Assembly: GCF_900116145.1 (NCBI RefSeq)
Contig: NZ_FPAB01000008.1
Location: forward strand, 124,001 to 188,000
DNA: 64,000 bases
Reading direction: 5' to 3'
From: Streptomyces harbinensis
GTDB lineage: Bacteria; Actinomycetota; Actinomycetes; Streptomycetales; Streptomycetaceae
Part shown: positions 18,206 through 26,870 of the stretch, piece by piece
How positions within the stretch are numbered: the first letter of the stretch is position 1
How the letters are laid out: each line of letters begins with the position of its first letter
Position numbers and translations under genes: made by a program
Notes under the pieces: model-generated
The model's database searches: none
Told to the model about the DNA's origin: nothing
Seen by the model: the letters and a program-made list of their open reading frames with translations, nothing else

Positions 18206-18796
18206 GCTGCTCTCCTCGCGGTGCGGTGACGTGCTGTCAGGGGCGCGGGTGTGATCGCCCCGGGCACGCGCACGGCAGGGGCCGTTCCCGGAGGGGGACG
18301 GTGCGGCCGGTCCACCCGGAAGGTCCGCGGGGCAGGCGCCACTGACGGAGGAAGGGTGGGGTTACGGGCCCGGGGGCTCCGCCGGGGCAGGGAGCGGCAG
18401 CCGTGCGTCAGTACGCGTGGGGCCGGCTCCGGGAGAACGCCCGGACGGTGTGCTGTCTCTTCCGGCCGGAGACGCTGCCTCCGGCGGGTGTTACCCGGCG
18501 CAACGGCCGGGGGATCTCACGCGTTCCCGGGCGGACAGAGGTTCATCAGCGCGCCCCAGGCACTCACATAGCCGTTGGTGCCCGCGGGACGCCATTCCAG
18601 CGGCCCTCGCACGGATTCCGCACCGCGCCGGCCGTGCGCCGGCGGGCGGGAGCTGTGGTGCACCGGGCTTCGCACGCCACCCTCCACTGAGCGGTTGCCT
18701 TCTGCCACCTCCAGCGTACCGAATCGGTCTCCCGGCGCACCATCATCCGCGGTCCTGCCGCCGGGAGTCGGGGTGTCCCCGGCCGGAGACGACAAA
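18206..18796. other. Gap of about 590 bases without a supportable gene
   Basis: Between the divergently placed monooxygenase and carboxypeptidase genes. The open frames here are short, overlap on several strands and have neither good ribosome sites nor recognisable content. A minus-strand frame of 92 codons (18517-18795) is the longest minor candidate and is rich in G, R, S and P. The gap probably holds the monooxygenase promoter. I see no riboswitch or palindrome. Confidence 0.4.
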
Positions 18797-18828
18797 CGCC
18801 CCCGCCCGTACGGTCACGGGCGGGGGCG
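18797..18828 (-). terminator. Intrinsic terminator of the carboxypeptidase gene
   Basis: A perfect 13-bp stem (5' arm 18797-18809, 3' arm 18816-18828) with loop ACGGTC, followed on the minus strand by TTTG. It begins 17 bases after the stop of the minus-strand gene. Confidence 0.85.
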
Positions 18829-18845
18829 GCGCGGTCGGTGCGGGC

Positions 18846-19574
18846 TCAGATGCCGCAGGTCGGGGCCGACCAGAAGCGGTTGGAGCGGTGGGCGACGTGG
18901 GTGTGGTCGTTGTGGCCGGGGTAGCCCGGGCCGAGGATCTCGTTGAAGCCGTGGTAGCGGGCGCGCTGGGCGAGGGTGCAGAACGACGGGGTGCCGGTGA
19001 GGTCGACGCCGTCCCCGTACAGATGGCGGCTGTTGGCGGCGCCGCCGGCCGCGTTGTTGCAGGCCACGGAGCGGAATCCGCTGCTGACCGTGATGGGCCG
19101 GTCGCCCAGGGCGTGCCGCAGGGCTTCCAGCTTCCACATGCTGACCAGGGCGTTCTGCCGGGCGGTGGCCGCGCTCACGGCGCCGCCGGCCCAGGTGGTG
19201 TTGCAGCGGTTCAGTTCGGCGTAGGAGAAGTGGATCGGGGTGCAGTCCGGGGATTGAAGCGCGTAGATCTGACCGAAGGTGGCCGGGCCGGCCACCCCGT
19301 CGGCCGACAGGCCGTACGCCTGCTGGAAGCGCTGGACCGCTGCCCGGGTCGCCGGCCCGTAGGAGCCGTCGAGGGCCAGGACCTCACCGTAGGCCGGGTA
19401 GCCGGAGACTCTTATCTGGAGTTGGCGCACGTCTTCCCCGGTGGACCCCTGGGAGAGGGTGCGGTTCCACGTGTAACAGCTGTCGGCAGCGGCCGTGGAG
19501 GCGGTGCCTGCGCCGACCAGGGTGGCGGCGGTCAGCAGGACCAGGGCTGCCAGGGAGCGGATCACTCGTCTCAT
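18846..19574 (-). CDS. Secreted zinc D-Ala-D-Ala carboxypeptidase (M15A) with peptidoglycan-binding domain
   Basis: A 242-residue exported enzyme. Residues 1-30 form a Sec signal peptide ending in the cleavage region STAAA-DS. Residues about 35-107 are a PG_binding_1 domain (LSQGSTGEDVRQLQIRV, GLSADGVAGPATFGQI). The C-terminal M15A domain carries the zinc-binding motifs SRHLYGDGVDL (His and Asp ligands) and HNDHTHV (third His). Domain order and length match the Streptomyces albus G DD-peptidase, which trims the terminal D-Ala of cell-wall stem peptides. Several cysteines probably form disulfides. Monocistronic, with its own intrinsic terminator. Confidence 0.93.
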   Translation of the reverse strand: MRRVIRSLAALVLLTAATLVGAGTASTAAADSCYTWNRTLSQGSTGEDVRQLQIRVSGYPAYGEVLALDGSYGPATRAAVQRFQQAYGLSADGVAGPATFGQIYALQSPDCTPIHFSYAELNRCNTTWAGGAVSAATARQNALVSMWKLEALRHALGDRPITVSSGFRSVACNNAAGGAANSRHLYGDGVDLTGTPSFCTLAQRARYHGFNEILGPGYPGHNDHTHVAHRSNRFWSAPTCGI

Positions 19575-19655
19575 GGAGGAGCACAGTGGCGGCGATCCGC
19601 GTCCTTGGCAAGAGCGCCCTCACTCCTTCCGCCGGAAGGGTCGCCCGCCCGCGTG

Positions 19656-21437
19656 TCACCCCCACGGCTCTCCTTCGGCCCCGGCCCGTGGGGGCCTGTC
19701 CCCGGTGATGCGCCAGGCTCCCGCCGCCCGGTACCGGCCGTGCAGTCGTGCGTAGAGACCGTCCACGTGGCGCAGTCGCCCGGGGGTGTCGTTCTGCACG
19801 ACCCGGCCCCGGTCGAGTGCGATCACCCGGTCGGCCGCTTCGAGGGTCGCGGGCCGGTGGGCGATGACGATGACGGTTCGGTCCGGGTCCTCGGCGATGC
19901 GGCGTACGGCGTCGCTGACGGCCCGTTCGTTCTCCGGGTCGAGTGCCGAGGCCGCCTCGTCGATGACGACGATCGGCGACTTCTTGAGGAACGCCCTGGC
20001 GATGGACACCCGTTGGCGTTCTCCGCCGGACAGTCTCGATCCGCCTTCGCCGACCCGGCTGTTCCAGCCGTCCGGCAGTTGCCCGATCACCTCGTCGAGT
20101 CGCGCGGCCGCGGCGGCTTCCGCCAGTTCGCGTGCCGTGGCGTCGGGGTGCGCCAGTCGGAGATTCGCCTCGATGGTGTCGTCGAACAGGTAGACGTCCT
20201 GGAAGATCATGGTGATCCGCTCCAGCAGCCGGCCCGGATCGCAGTCCCGGATGTCGGCGTCGCCGATCCGCACCTCACCGCCGGTGACGTCGAAGAAGCG
20301 GGCGAGCAGGCGTGTCACGGTGGTCTTCCCGGAGCCCGAGGGTCCGATGAGGGCGGTGGTGCTGCCCGCCGGGCAGGTGAAGGAGACCTCGGTGAGCGCG
20401 GGGGTGCGGGCCCCGGGGTAGGTGAAGGTGACATCGGTGAACGTGATGTCGTGGGCGGGGCCGAGGCGCACGGGGCGGGCGGGCGCCGGCAGCGGAGCGG
20501 CGGACAGGATGCCCTGGACGCGTGCGATGGCGTTGTCCATGGCGTGCAGCGCCCCGATCAGTTCGATCAGGTTGCTCAGCGGTTCGAGGAAGCGGACGGT
20601 GAGAACGAGCAGGGCGATGGCCTCGGGGGGATCGATCCGGCCGGTGAGGAACAGCCCGGTGCTGAGGGCGAGGGCCGCCAGGAAACCCGCGAGGACGACC
20701 GCCGTGTACAGCAGGTCGGGGAGCACGGCGCGGCGCAGCCCGCGGCGGTACACCTCCCGGTGTGCGGCCAGCGCCCGGCGCATGAGCGGGGTTCCCGAGC
20801 GGCCGACTCCCGCGGCACGCAGGACGGGCTGTGCCTGGCCCACTTCGATGGCCCGGCCGGCGATGTCCGTCGCGGCGTTCTCGAGCTCGGTCTCCACCTC
20901 GGAGGAGATCCGGCCGGCGCGCTTCAGCGCCAGGAAGGCCACCGGCATCGTCGCGGCGAGGAGCACGGCGACACGCCAGTCGACTGTCGCGGTGACCAGC
21001 ACGATCGTCGCGGGGGTGAGGACGGCGGTGAGCGCCGGTCCACCGGTGCTCACCGCGAGCTGGCCGATGTTGCCGGCGTCTGCGGTGAGCGCGCGCGCCA
21101 GGCGGGCCTTGTTCCGGGCGGTGAACCACCCGCTGGGGAGGGCCATCGCGTGCCGGAGTACGCGGTCGCGCAGTTGTTCCGACACCTCCGAGGCGGCGGT
21201 GAATCCGATGGGGGTCGCCACGACGGTGAGGACGCCGTAGAGCACGAGTCCCGCGCCGGCCGCCAGCAGCCACGGCCGCGCCGCGGCGAAGTCCGGCCGG
21301 TCCCTCAGGAGTGCGGTGAGGATCGGCGCGAGCGTGCCCAGGAGCAGGCCCTGCAGAATCGCTTGCAGCGCGGTGAGCGCGCCCAGACGCATGGTCAGAC
21401 GTGGCTGCGGCAGCAGCGCGTGGAGGTGGCGGATCAT
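19656..21437 (-). CDS. ABC transporter half-molecule (permease-ATPase), siderophore-type, second of pair
   Basis: A 593-residue fusion of a six-helix type IV transmembrane domain and an ATPase. Walker A is GPSGSGKTT, signature LSGGERQR, Walker B IVVIDEAA, H-loop AHRPAT; the Walker B catalytic glutamate is present. ATG at 21437 with GAGGAGAG upstream. It follows a homologous half-transporter by 139 bases in the same direction. Paired, ATPase-fused half transporters that diverge from a regulator across an iron-box-like site resemble YbtPQ/IrtAB systems, which import iron-siderophore despite an exporter fold. Export of a siderophore or peptide is the alternative. Confidence 0.87.
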   Translation of the reverse strand: MIRHLHALLPQPRLTMRLGALTALQAILQGLLLGTLAPILTALLRDRPDFAAARPWLLAAGAGLVLYGVLTVVATPIGFTAASEVSEQLRDRVLRHAMALPSGWFTARNKARLARALTADAGNIGQLAVSTGGPALTAVLTPATIVLVTATVDWRVAVLLAATMPVAFLALKRAGRISSEVETELENAATDIAGRAIEVGQAQPVLRAAGVGRSGTPLMRRALAAHREVYRRGLRRAVLPDLLYTAVVLAGFLAALALSTGLFLTGRIDPPEAIALLVLTVRFLEPLSNLIELIGALHAMDNAIARVQGILSAAPLPAPARPVRLGPAHDITFTDVTFTYPGARTPALTEVSFTCPAGSTTALIGPSGSGKTTVTRLLARFFDVTGGEVRIGDADIRDCDPGRLLERITMIFQDVYLFDDTIEANLRLAHPDATARELAEAAAAARLDEVIGQLPDGWNSRVGEGGSRLSGGERQRVSIARAFLKKSPIVVIDEAASALDPENERAVSDAVRRIAEDPDRTVIVIAHRPATLEAADRVIALDRGRVVQNDTPGRLRHVDGLYARLHGRYRAAGAWRITGDRPPRAGAEGEPWG

Positions 21438-21576
21438 GGAATCTCTCCTCGGGACCTTTCCGGGCGGGTTTCCGCGCGACGTACGGTCCGGGCTCCGGAA
21501 CGGGCCGCCGTCGCGGGCACGGGGGGGGGCGAGACGCCGCGGCGGGGTGTCGGCGCGGTGGACGGGCGGGACCGGT

Positions 21577-23391
21577 TCACGCCGGGAGGTCACCGGATTG
21601 GGCACGCCACAGCCGTCTGTAGAGCCCGTCGGCGGCGAGGAGTGCCGCATGGGTGCCCTGCTCGACGAGGCGTCCGCGGTCGAGAACGAGAATCCGGTCG
21701 GCGTCGACGACGGTGCGCAGGCGATGCGCGATGACGAGCACGGTCTTTCCGCGCACCAGCCGGGACAGGGCGGCCTGTACAGCGGCTTCGTTGTCCGGGT
21801 CGAGGGAGGCGGTGGCCTCGTCCAGCACGACGACGGGTGCGTCCGAGAGAATCGCCCGGGCGATGGTGAGGCGCTGTCGTTCCCCGCCCGACAGCCCGGT
21901 GTCCTCCGCGAGAACGGTGTCGTAGCCGTGCGGCAGTGCCTCGATGACGTCGTCGATCCGCGCTGAGCGGGCCGCCCGCCGGACCTGTTCGTCGCTCGCC
22001 CCGGGGGCCGCGATCCGGATGTTCTCTGCGATGGTGTCCCGCAGGAGCATCACGTCCTGGAACACCAGCGCGACCGAGGAGAGCAGCGTGCGCTCGTCCA
22101 TCGACCGGACATCGACACCGCCGATGCGCACCGCGCCGCGGGTGACGTCGTAGAACCGGGGAATGAGGGCGGCGAGGGTCGACTTTCCCGCCCCTGACGG
22201 TCCGACGACCGCCGTCACGGTGCCCGGCGCGCACACGGCGCTCAGATCGTCGAGTGCCGGCGTGGCTCCGTCGTAGGAGAAGGAGACCCGGTCGAACTCG
22301 ACGGCGTGGCCGCGGGGCGTTCGGGGTGCCGGCGCCTCGGGCAGCGGCGGATGGGTCAGCAGCGCTTCGATGTTCCGTGCCGCCGTGCGTCCCTTGCGCA
22401 GCCCCTGTGATCCGTGGATGGCCGGGTTGATCGACGTCGGGAGTCCGATGCCGACGACGAGGAAGGGCAGCAGTTCGCTCATCCGGAGTGAGCCCGCGCC
22501 GACGAGGATGAGGCCGGCGGCGGCCAGGATGCCGAGGAGGGTCATCTCGGAGGCCAGCAGCCGTGCCGCGGCGGTGCTGTAGCGGGTCTCGGCGGCCCAG
22601 GCGGCCAGCGCCGAGGAGTGCTCACGGACGGCCTCGGTGAAGCGGCGCAGGACGTGTCCCCCGGCCCCGAACGCTTTCACGACGCCGACACCGTCGGCGT
22701 ACTCGACGCTGGCGGTGCTGATCCTGGCCTCGGCGGCGAGCAATCGGTTCATGTGGCGCGTCGCGGAGCGCATGGCGATCCGGTAGCTGACGCCGAGGGC
22801 CACGAGCGCGGTGGCCGTCACCACCGTCATCCGCCAGTCGACGAAGGACAGGTAGAGAAGTCCGACGGTCACGGCGGTGACCGCCGCGACCATCTCGCCC
22901 AGGGCGTGGGCGATGAGCTGGTGCATCTCTTCGAGGTCGTTGGTGAGCCCGCGCTTGATCCGGCCCGAGCCCCGCGACCGGATCCATCCCAGGGGTACGG
23001 TGCCCAGGTGGCGCACCATGCGCAGTCGCAGTGTGTGCAGAATCCGGGCGTCGGCGAAGTGCCCCAGCCGGGACGAGGAGTACACGAGCAGCAGCCGGAC
23101 CACGGCCCCGGCCGCGCCGACGAGGACCCACAGCCGGACCGAGTCCTGTTCGACGGCCGTTCCGTGTGCCGCGAGCAGCCGGGCAATCTCGGCGGTGGCG
23201 AGGTACGGGACGCTGCCCGCCGCGGCGGCGAGTGCCGAGAGGAGGGCGCAGCCGATCAGGTGGGGCCGGACGGGCTCCAGCAGCCGGGCCAGCGCTCCCG
23301 GCCCAGCCAGCGCGGCCTTGTCGCCGGCGCCCGCGCGCTCTTCCGCCGCGGAAGACGACGGAGCCGCCTGGTGGGTTGCGGTCGTGCTCAT
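21577..23391 (-). CDS. ABC transporter half-molecule (permease-ATPase), siderophore-type, first of pair
   Basis: A 604-residue half transporter: cytoplasmic alanine-rich N-terminus (about 30 residues), six membrane helices, ATPase with Walker A GPSGAGKST, signature LSGGERQRL, Walker B VVVLDEAT and H-loop IAHRLRT. There is no N-terminal siderophore-interacting domain as in mycobacterial IrtA. ATG start with AGAGAGGTG ahead. It is the first gene of the pair and its start lies 90 bases from an iron-box-like site in the divergent gap, so iron repression by a DmdR/IdeR-type regulator is likely. The two subunits presumably form a heterodimer. Confidence 0.88.
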   Translation of the reverse strand: MSTTATHQAAPSSSAAEERAGAGDKAALAGPGALARLLEPVRPHLIGCALLSALAAAAGSVPYLATAEIARLLAAHGTAVEQDSVRLWVLVGAAGAVVRLLLVYSSSRLGHFADARILHTLRLRMVRHLGTVPLGWIRSRGSGRIKRGLTNDLEEMHQLIAHALGEMVAAVTAVTVGLLYLSFVDWRMTVVTATALVALGVSYRIAMRSATRHMNRLLAAEARISTASVEYADGVGVVKAFGAGGHVLRRFTEAVREHSSALAAWAAETRYSTAAARLLASEMTLLGILAAAGLILVGAGSLRMSELLPFLVVGIGLPTSINPAIHGSQGLRKGRTAARNIEALLTHPPLPEAPAPRTPRGHAVEFDRVSFSYDGATPALDDLSAVCAPGTVTAVVGPSGAGKSTLAALIPRFYDVTRGAVRIGGVDVRSMDERTLLSSVALVFQDVMLLRDTIAENIRIAAPGASDEQVRRAARSARIDDVIEALPHGYDTVLAEDTGLSGGERQRLTIARAILSDAPVVVLDEATASLDPDNEAAVQAALSRLVRGKTVLVIAHRLRTVVDADRILVLDRGRLVEQGTHAALLAADGLYRRLWRAQSGDLPA

Positions 23392-23480
23392 GCCTCGACA
23401 CCTCTCTGCTCCGTGCCGCCTCGGCCGGTCCCGGGGGCCGCATGCCGTTCGGTTCCTCCCCGCCGGACGCGGGAGCCCGG

Positions 23481-23499
23481 TAAGGCATGCCTCACCTCA
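23481..23499. promoter_or_regulatory. Iron-box-like (DmdR/IdeR) operator
   Basis: TAAGGCATGCCTCACCTCA matches the actinobacterial iron box TTAGGTTAGGCTCACCTAA at 13 of 19 positions, with the right arm GCCTCACCT nearly intact. It lies in the gap between the ABC pair and the MerR gene and could control both directions. Confidence 0.5.
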
Positions 23500-23522
23500 C
23501 CTTGCGACCTGAAGGGAACGTG

Positions 23523-24179
23523 ATGTCAAATACCGCCATGGGCAAGCCCGTCGGTGTCTCGATCGGTCAGGCGGCAGCGCTCTATCAGGTCGCCCCCTCG
23601 ACCTTGCGCTGGTGGGAGAAGACGGGCCTGCTGCCGGAGCCGCCGAGGGTGAACGGGCGGCGCGTCTACGACGAGGTCGCGCTGCGCCGTATCGGTCTGG
23701 CCTATCTGTGCTGTGTCACCGGTGCGATGCCGCTCGCGGAGGCGGCCCCGGTCACGTCGGGGCAGCACGGCAGGTCGTGGCGTCAGGAGGTCGGCCGGCA
23801 CGTGGCCCGGCTGGACGCCGACCTGCGCCGGCTGCGGGACGCCCGCGCGTATCTGCTCCATCTGCTGCAATGCCCCGACGAGGACGTGGCCGCCGAGTGC
23901 TCGCACCTCGAAGGCGAACTCGCCGACCGCACTCCGGCCGGCGATGTGGCGGCGCCGGACCTGCTCTCGGCCGCCGCGGCGCGGAGCACACGCGGTGGAC
24001 GTCCGGTGCGTGACGGAAAGGCGGGTCCGCGTGACGAAACGGCGACGGGGCAGCCGGCCTGCCGGATGTGCGGGTGCACGTTGGCGGCCCCGGTACGCGG
24101 CCGGCGACGGCTGTACTGCTCGGCCGCCTGCCGTCAGCGTCAGTACCGCCGGCAGCGCGCGTCGCGAGAACGCGGCTGA
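23523..24179 (+). CDS. MerR-family regulator with C-terminal zinc-ribbon-like tail
   Basis: A 218-residue protein. Residues 10-75 are a MerR-type DNA-binding domain (SIGQAAALYQVAPSTLRWWEKTGLL, then the wing). A coiled-coil-like arginine-rich helix (residues 90-120) follows. The C-terminus holds a zinc-ribbon-like CRMCGCTL...RLYCSAACRQRQYRRQ, with cysteine pairs CxxC and CxxxC, ending in basic residues. ATG start with AAGGGA upstream. It diverges from the siderophore-type ABC pair. The combination of MerR wing-helix and zinc module suggests metal or redox sensing, or dimerisation through zinc, but this is inference. Confidence 0.82.
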   Translation: MSNTAMGKPVGVSIGQAAALYQVAPSTLRWWEKTGLLPEPPRVNGRRVYDEVALRRIGLAYLCCVTGAMPLAEAAPVTSGQHGRSWRQEVGRHVARLDADLRRLRDARAYLLHLLQCPDEDVAAECSHLEGELADRTPAGDVAAPDLLSAAAARSTRGGRPVRDGKAGPRDETATGQPACRMCGCTLAAPVRGRRRLYCSAACRQRQYRRQRASRERG

Positions 24180-24280
24180 GGGCGCGTCCCCGGGGCGGGC
24201 CGGCCCGGGTGCTTGACCCGCGACCACGCGTCCGGTGAAGAGGGCCCCTCCCCGTCAGGTGCCGTCGTCATGCGGTGAGG

Positions 24281-25318
24281 TCAGGCGCGGGACCCGGCGC
24301 CCGCGGTGCTCTCGCGCACCAGCAGGCGGTGTGCCACCACCCGTTCCCGTGGCGGCGCGCCGGCGGTGCGGGCGTCCCGTTCGGCGATCCGGACCATGAG
24401 CAGTTCCAGGGCCACCCGCGCCACGGCGTGTTTGTCGGGTGCCACGGTGGTCAGGGACGGCACGCTGAACCGGCCGCCCTCCACATCGTCGAAGCCCACC
24501 ACCGCGACATCCTCGGGCACCCGCAGCCCCCGGTCGTGCAACTCCCGCATGGCGCCGAGCGCCAGTTGGTCATTCAGGCACAGCAGGCCGTCCGGCTGCT
24601 CCCCGGCCTCCAGCAGCCGGCGTACCGCCAGCGCGCCGTCCAGGGCCCGGAAGTTCTCCACCCGCAGCAGCACCGCCGGATCCCAGGGCAGACCCGCGGC
24701 CTCCAGCGCCGCCCGGTGGCCGGCGCTGCGCACCTCGGCGGTGCCCGGTTCCGTGCCCTCCCGGCCGCCGACCACCCGGATGCGGCGGCGGCCGAGTTCC
24801 AGCAGGTGAACGGTGGCCTCGCGGGCGGCCCGTTCGTTGTCGATGGCGACGTGGTCGGCCTGCCCGGGCCGTACCCGCTCGCCGAGCAGCACGGTCGGCG
24901 GGGCGCCCGGGCGGTCGCGCAGATCCGTACCCGTGAGGGTCAGCGGGCTGAGGATCAGCCCGTCGGCGAAGTCGGAGCCGAACCCCTCCAGGGCGGCCAG
25001 CTCCCGGCGGCGGTCCTCGCGGGTCTGGTGCACCAGGACCGTCATCGCGTTCCGTTCGGCCTCGGTGATGATCAGCGCGGCGAGATCCGCGAAGTAGGGG
25101 ATGTCGAGTTCGGGAACGACCAGGGCGATGATGCCGGTCCTCCCCCGGCGCAGATGCCGGCCGGCGAGGTTCACCCGGTAGCCCAGCTCGTCGATGGCCT
25201 CCCGGACCGCGGTGCGGGTCCGCTCCGAAACGTGCGCGTAGTCGTTGATCACATTGGAGACGGTCTTCTCCGAGACGCCCGCGCGTCGCGCCACGTCCTT
25301 GATCCTGGGTCGCGCCAC
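24281..25318 (-). CDS. LacI-family repressor of the adjacent sugar importer/GH2 operon
   Basis: A 345-residue LacI-type regulator. Helix-turn-helix and hinge helix at residues 4-55 (RIKDVARRAGVSEKTVSNVINDYAHVSERTRTAV), then a periplasmic-binding-protein-like sensor domain ending in VVGFDDVEGGRFSVPSLTTVAPDKHAVARVA. The GTG at 25318 is chosen because AGGAGG precedes it by about five bases and it places the HTH at the usual distance from the N-terminus; the frame runs further upstream. It diverges from a sugar-binding protein gene whose promoter contains a 12-bp perfect palindrome, the likely operator. Confidence 0.92.
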   Translation of the reverse strand: MARPRIKDVARRAGVSEKTVSNVINDYAHVSERTRTAVREAIDELGYRVNLAGRHLRRGRTGIIALVVPELDIPYFADLAALIITEAERNAMTVLVHQTREDRRRELAALEGFGSDFADGLILSPLTLTGTDLRDRPGAPPTVLLGERVRPGQADHVAIDNERAAREATVHLLELGRRRIRVVGGREGTEPGTAEVRSAGHRAALEAAGLPWDPAVLLRVENFRALDGALAVRRLLEAGEQPDGLLCLNDQLALGAMRELHDRGLRVPEDVAVVGFDDVEGGRFSVPSLTTVAPDKHAVARVALELLMVRIAERDARTAGAPPRERVVAHRLLVRESTAGAGSRA

Positions 25319-25427
25319 CCGTACCTCCTGAGCCGGTCCCGATCGTACGGGCCGCGCGGCGCGCCCGACCACCGGATATCACCTTCCGTGGGCACCCGGC
25401 CGACGCTGAGCCATCCCGTCCGTTCTC

Positions 25428-25456
25428 TTTACAGCCGTTGTACATCGATGTAAAAA
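25428..25456 (+). promoter_or_regulatory. Promoter with LacI operator in its spacer
   Basis: TTTACA (-35), 17 bases, TAAAAA (-10). The spacer contains most of TACATCGATGTA (25441-25452), a perfect 12-bp palindrome with central CG as in LacI-family operators. A repressor bound here would block RNA polymerase directly. Predicted transcription start near 25463, 32 bases before the start codon. Confidence 0.65.
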
Positions 25457-25494
25457 CTCCGGAACAACCCAGCGTCGGGTCCGAGAGGTGTCAG

Positions 25495-26838
25495 ATGACC
25501 GGTGCACATCCCAGGCGCCACGACCGGTTCACGGTGGACCGCCGGCGGTTTCTGCGGCTCTCCCTGACCGCCTCCGGAGCGGCACTCGCCCCCGGCCTGC
25601 TCACCGGCTGCGGCGCCCCCGCACCCGGCGGCGACGGTGTGGGACTGAAGATCTGGGACCTGTTCTCCGGCGGCGACGGGCTGCTGATGGACGAGATGAT
25701 GGACACCGTCCGCGGCGGACCCGACGGCTTCACCCTGGACCGCACCATCCTGGAGTGGGGACCGTCCTACTACACCAAGCTGGCCATGGCCGCCGCCGGC
25801 GGCCGGGCGCCGGATGTCGCGGTGCTCCATCTGTCGCGGATGCCGGGGTACGCGCCCGGCGGACTGCTCGACCCCTTCGACCTGGAGCTGCTGGCCGAGT
25901 TCGGCATCACCCGCGAGGACTTCCCGCCGGCGCTGTGGGAACGGGCCCAGTGGGAGGGCAGGCTGTATGCCGTCCCCCTGGACACCCACCCGTTCATCGT
26001 CTTCTACGACCTGGACGTGGCCGAGCGGGCGGGCGTGCTGGACGGTGCGGGCCGGCTGATCCAGCCCGGTTCGCCCGGCGCGATGCTGGAGACCAGTGCG
26101 GCGCTCGCCGAGGCGCACGGCGGGGCCGGACTGCTCTTCGGCCATGTGACCGACCCGGCCCAGAACTGGCGGATCTTCAACGCCCTGTACGCGCAGACCG
26201 GCGCCGCCTTCGACCTGCCCGAGTCGGGCCCGGCCATCGACACCGACGCGGCGGTGCGTGTCGTGTCCTTCCTCCAGGAACTCTTCGACGGCCGCACCAA
26301 CCCCAACCACCTGGACTACTTCGGCGCCCTGGCGTCCTTCACCGAGAGCCGCGGCGCCATGATCGCCGTCGGCGAGTGGGAGCTGCCCACCCTGCGCAGC
26401 ACCGGCATCCGGCTGGGCGCCGCGCCGTTCGTCAACGTCTTCGGCGAACCCGCCGTCGCCACCGACTCGCACAGCTACGTACTCCCCCGCCAGGAGCGCC
26501 CCGACCCGGCGCGGCGCCGCGAGGCGCACCGCTATGTGGCGGCCATGCTCCGGCAGAGCCTCACCTGGGCCGGGGCCGGCCATCTGCCCGCCTATCAGCC
26601 GGTCCTGGCCGAACCGGGATACGCCGAGCTGGATCCGCAGTCCTCCTACACCGAGGCGGGCGACCTGGCGGTGCTGGACCCGCCGGCCTGGTTCGCCGGG
26701 TCCGGGTCGCTCTTCCAGGACCGGATGTCGCAGGCCATTCAGCCCGCGCTGCTGGGCAGGGCGTCCGCCGAGGCGGCGGTGGACCGGATGGTCCGCGAGT
26801 GCGCGGATCTCCTCGACCAGCCGAACCCCGTCCGGTGA
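25495..26838 (+). CDS. Sugar ABC importer substrate-binding lipoprotein, Tat-type signal
   Basis: A 447-residue extracellular solute-binding protein. The N-terminus has a twin-arginine motif (DRRRFLRLSL) followed by a hydrophobic run and lipobox LLTGC, so it is probably exported folded by Tat and lipidated. Internal features typical of the family include GRAPDVAVLHLSRMPGYAPGGLLDPFD and GRLYAVPLDTHPFIVFYDLDVAERAGV. ATG start with GAGAGGTG ahead. First gene of an operon with two permeases and a GH2 enzyme, under the LacI-type operator upstream. Confidence 0.92.
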   Translation: MTGAHPRRHDRFTVDRRRFLRLSLTASGAALAPGLLTGCGAPAPGGDGVGLKIWDLFSGGDGLLMDEMMDTVRGGPDGFTLDRTILEWGPSYYTKLAMAAAGGRAPDVAVLHLSRMPGYAPGGLLDPFDLELLAEFGITREDFPPALWERAQWEGRLYAVPLDTHPFIVFYDLDVAERAGVLDGAGRLIQPGSPGAMLETSAALAEAHGGAGLLFGHVTDPAQNWRIFNALYAQTGAAFDLPESGPAIDTDAAVRVVSFLQELFDGRTNPNHLDYFGALASFTESRGAMIAVGEWELPTLRSTGIRLGAAPFVNVFGEPAVATDSHSYVLPRQERPDPARRREAHRYVAAMLRQSLTWAGAGHLPAYQPVLAEPGYAELDPQSSYTEAGDLAVLDPPAWFAGSGSLFQDRMSQAIQPALLGRASAEAAVDRMVRECADLLDQPNPVR

Positions 26839-26870
26839 CCCGGCCCGCGGAGAGAGAGGGAGCGCGCCCG

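Noticed and set aside
18517..18795. A 92-codon minus-strand gene
   Set aside because: No ribosome site, low-complexity sequence and no recognisable family; left as part of the gap.
21519..21530. Run of nine or more G residues between the two ABC genes
   Set aside because: Homopolymer in GC-rich intergenic DNA with no supporting G-quadruplex pattern of four runs.
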